Assembly: GCF_903469665.1 (NCBI RefSeq)
Contig: NZ_CAGKLC010000042.1
Span: forward strand, 1 to 39,683
DNA length: 39,683 nucleotides
Reading direction: 5' to 3'
DNA from: Flavobacterium sp. UGB4466
GTDB taxonomy: Bacteria > Bacteroidota > Bacteroidia > Flavobacteriales > Flavobacteriaceae
A model generated the notes under the pieces. It made no database searches, had not been told where the DNA came from, and worked only from the letters and a program-made list of their open reading frames with translations. Made by a program: the position numbers and the translations under genes. Of this stretch, positions 39,228 to 39,683 are shown piece by piece (the stretch's first letter is position 1; each line of letters starts with the position of its first letter).

Positions 39228-39683
39228 TGCAAAACCTGCCAAAAAAAGTAAGAAGTAAAAAGTTAAATGCAAAAGTTGATTTAACTGCTATGGTAAGTGT
39301 TTCATTTTTGCTGATTATATTTTTTATGGTTGTTGGTGAATTGTCTAAACCAAAAGCGATGGAATATTATACTCCAGATTGTGGTGATGAGTGTTTTTTA
39401 GGAGGTTGTTATAGACCAGATGAAAATCGTTCAACCACAGTGCTTTTAGATAAAAATAACAAAATTATTGTCTACTCCGGATTAATATATGCTCCCATTG
39501 CTGCTCCAAAAGGGATGCAATATGGTAAAAATGGAATCAGAAAGGAATTGTTTGACAGAAATAAAACAGTTCTGGAATACTCAGCTGCTTTAGGTAAACC
39601 CGGACGTGGACTTACCGTTATAATAAAACCAAGTAAAAAATCCAGTTATGGTAATTTGGTTGATATAATAGACGAAATGAAAA
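39228..39683 (+). CDS. ExbD/TolR-like protein lacking the membrane aspartate, copy 2 (truncated by window end)
   Basis: The start and 152 codons of a second ExbD-like gene, open at the window end. The first 44 residues are almost identical to copy 1 (one Arg to Lys change), including VDLTAMVSVSFLLIIFFMV with Ser in place of the membrane Asp. The DNA around the helix (about 39293-39355) is identical to copy 1 over roughly 60 bases. The periplasmic part diverges and has three Cys (CGDECFLGGC). The gap to copy 1 is 30 bp, so they are one operon. The track of stop codons ends outside the window, so the C-terminus cannot be described. Confidence 0.85.

Overview
The window is AT-rich DNA from a member of the Bacteroidota, most likely Flavobacterium or a close relative. 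The evidence is sequence-internal. Starts are preceded by A-rich leaders rather than strong Shine-Dalgarno sites. Several genes have a TAnnTTTG -7 box close to the start codon. Families typical of the group are present: fused CcsBA cytochrome c synthase, M56/BlaR1-like peptidases beside BlaI repressors, DUF2911, DUF1684, and a KdsC/UbiA/Maf run. Intergenic hairpins and repeats of the kind I associate with Flavobacterium genomes are scattered throughout. No rRNA, tRNA, CRISPR array, transposase or integrase was recognised.

Layout. 1-3509: a secreted glutathione peroxidase (-), a small exported peptide gene absent from ordinary gene lists (-), an ECF sigma factor with its RskA-type anti-sigma factor (+), and a DoxX-like membrane protein (+). 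3527-6733: the large CcsBA haem lyase (-). 7072-10489: a tight + strand cluster of a DUF2520 Rossmann protein, a KdsC-like phosphatase, a UbiA prenyltransferase, Maf and a short MscS channel. 10547-10654 holds a candidate structured RNA. 10763-15155: three envelope or secreted proteins (POTRA/beta-barrel, Asp/His-tailed secreted protein, LVIVD-type propeller). 15363-19751: a PIG-L deacetylase, a 35-residue membrane peptide and a sodium:solute symporter in one apparent operon. 19980-20609: an orphan four-helix-bundle sensor.

21005-26053 is mostly - strand: a TetR regulator with a clear palindromic operator and a DUF1348 protein, a DUF2911 protein, a HAD phosphatase, TcdA, TatD and a DUF1684 protein. 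An MFS transporter (+) diverges at 26151. 27464-28356 carries an XRE regulator with a 20-bp palindrome upstream and a short RadC-type JAMM protein, possibly an element remnant. 28662-32866 is a tandem duplication of a blaI-blaR1-like pair under one operator, with different C-terminal sensor tails. 32972-34687 has a 46-residue protein, an EamA exporter and a fasciclin protein. 34907-38410 encodes a very large membrane patatin. Divergent from it are two tandem ExbD-like proteins, the second cut by the window end, in which the usual membrane aspartate is replaced by serine.

Most of the window is ordinary chromosome. The parts most worth follow-up are the Asp-less ExbD tandem pair beside the membrane patatin, the duplicated BlaI/M56 system with swapped tails and conversion-like identical patches, the XRE/RadC pair with its palindrome, the candidate structured RNA, and the PIG-L/small peptide/SSS trio.
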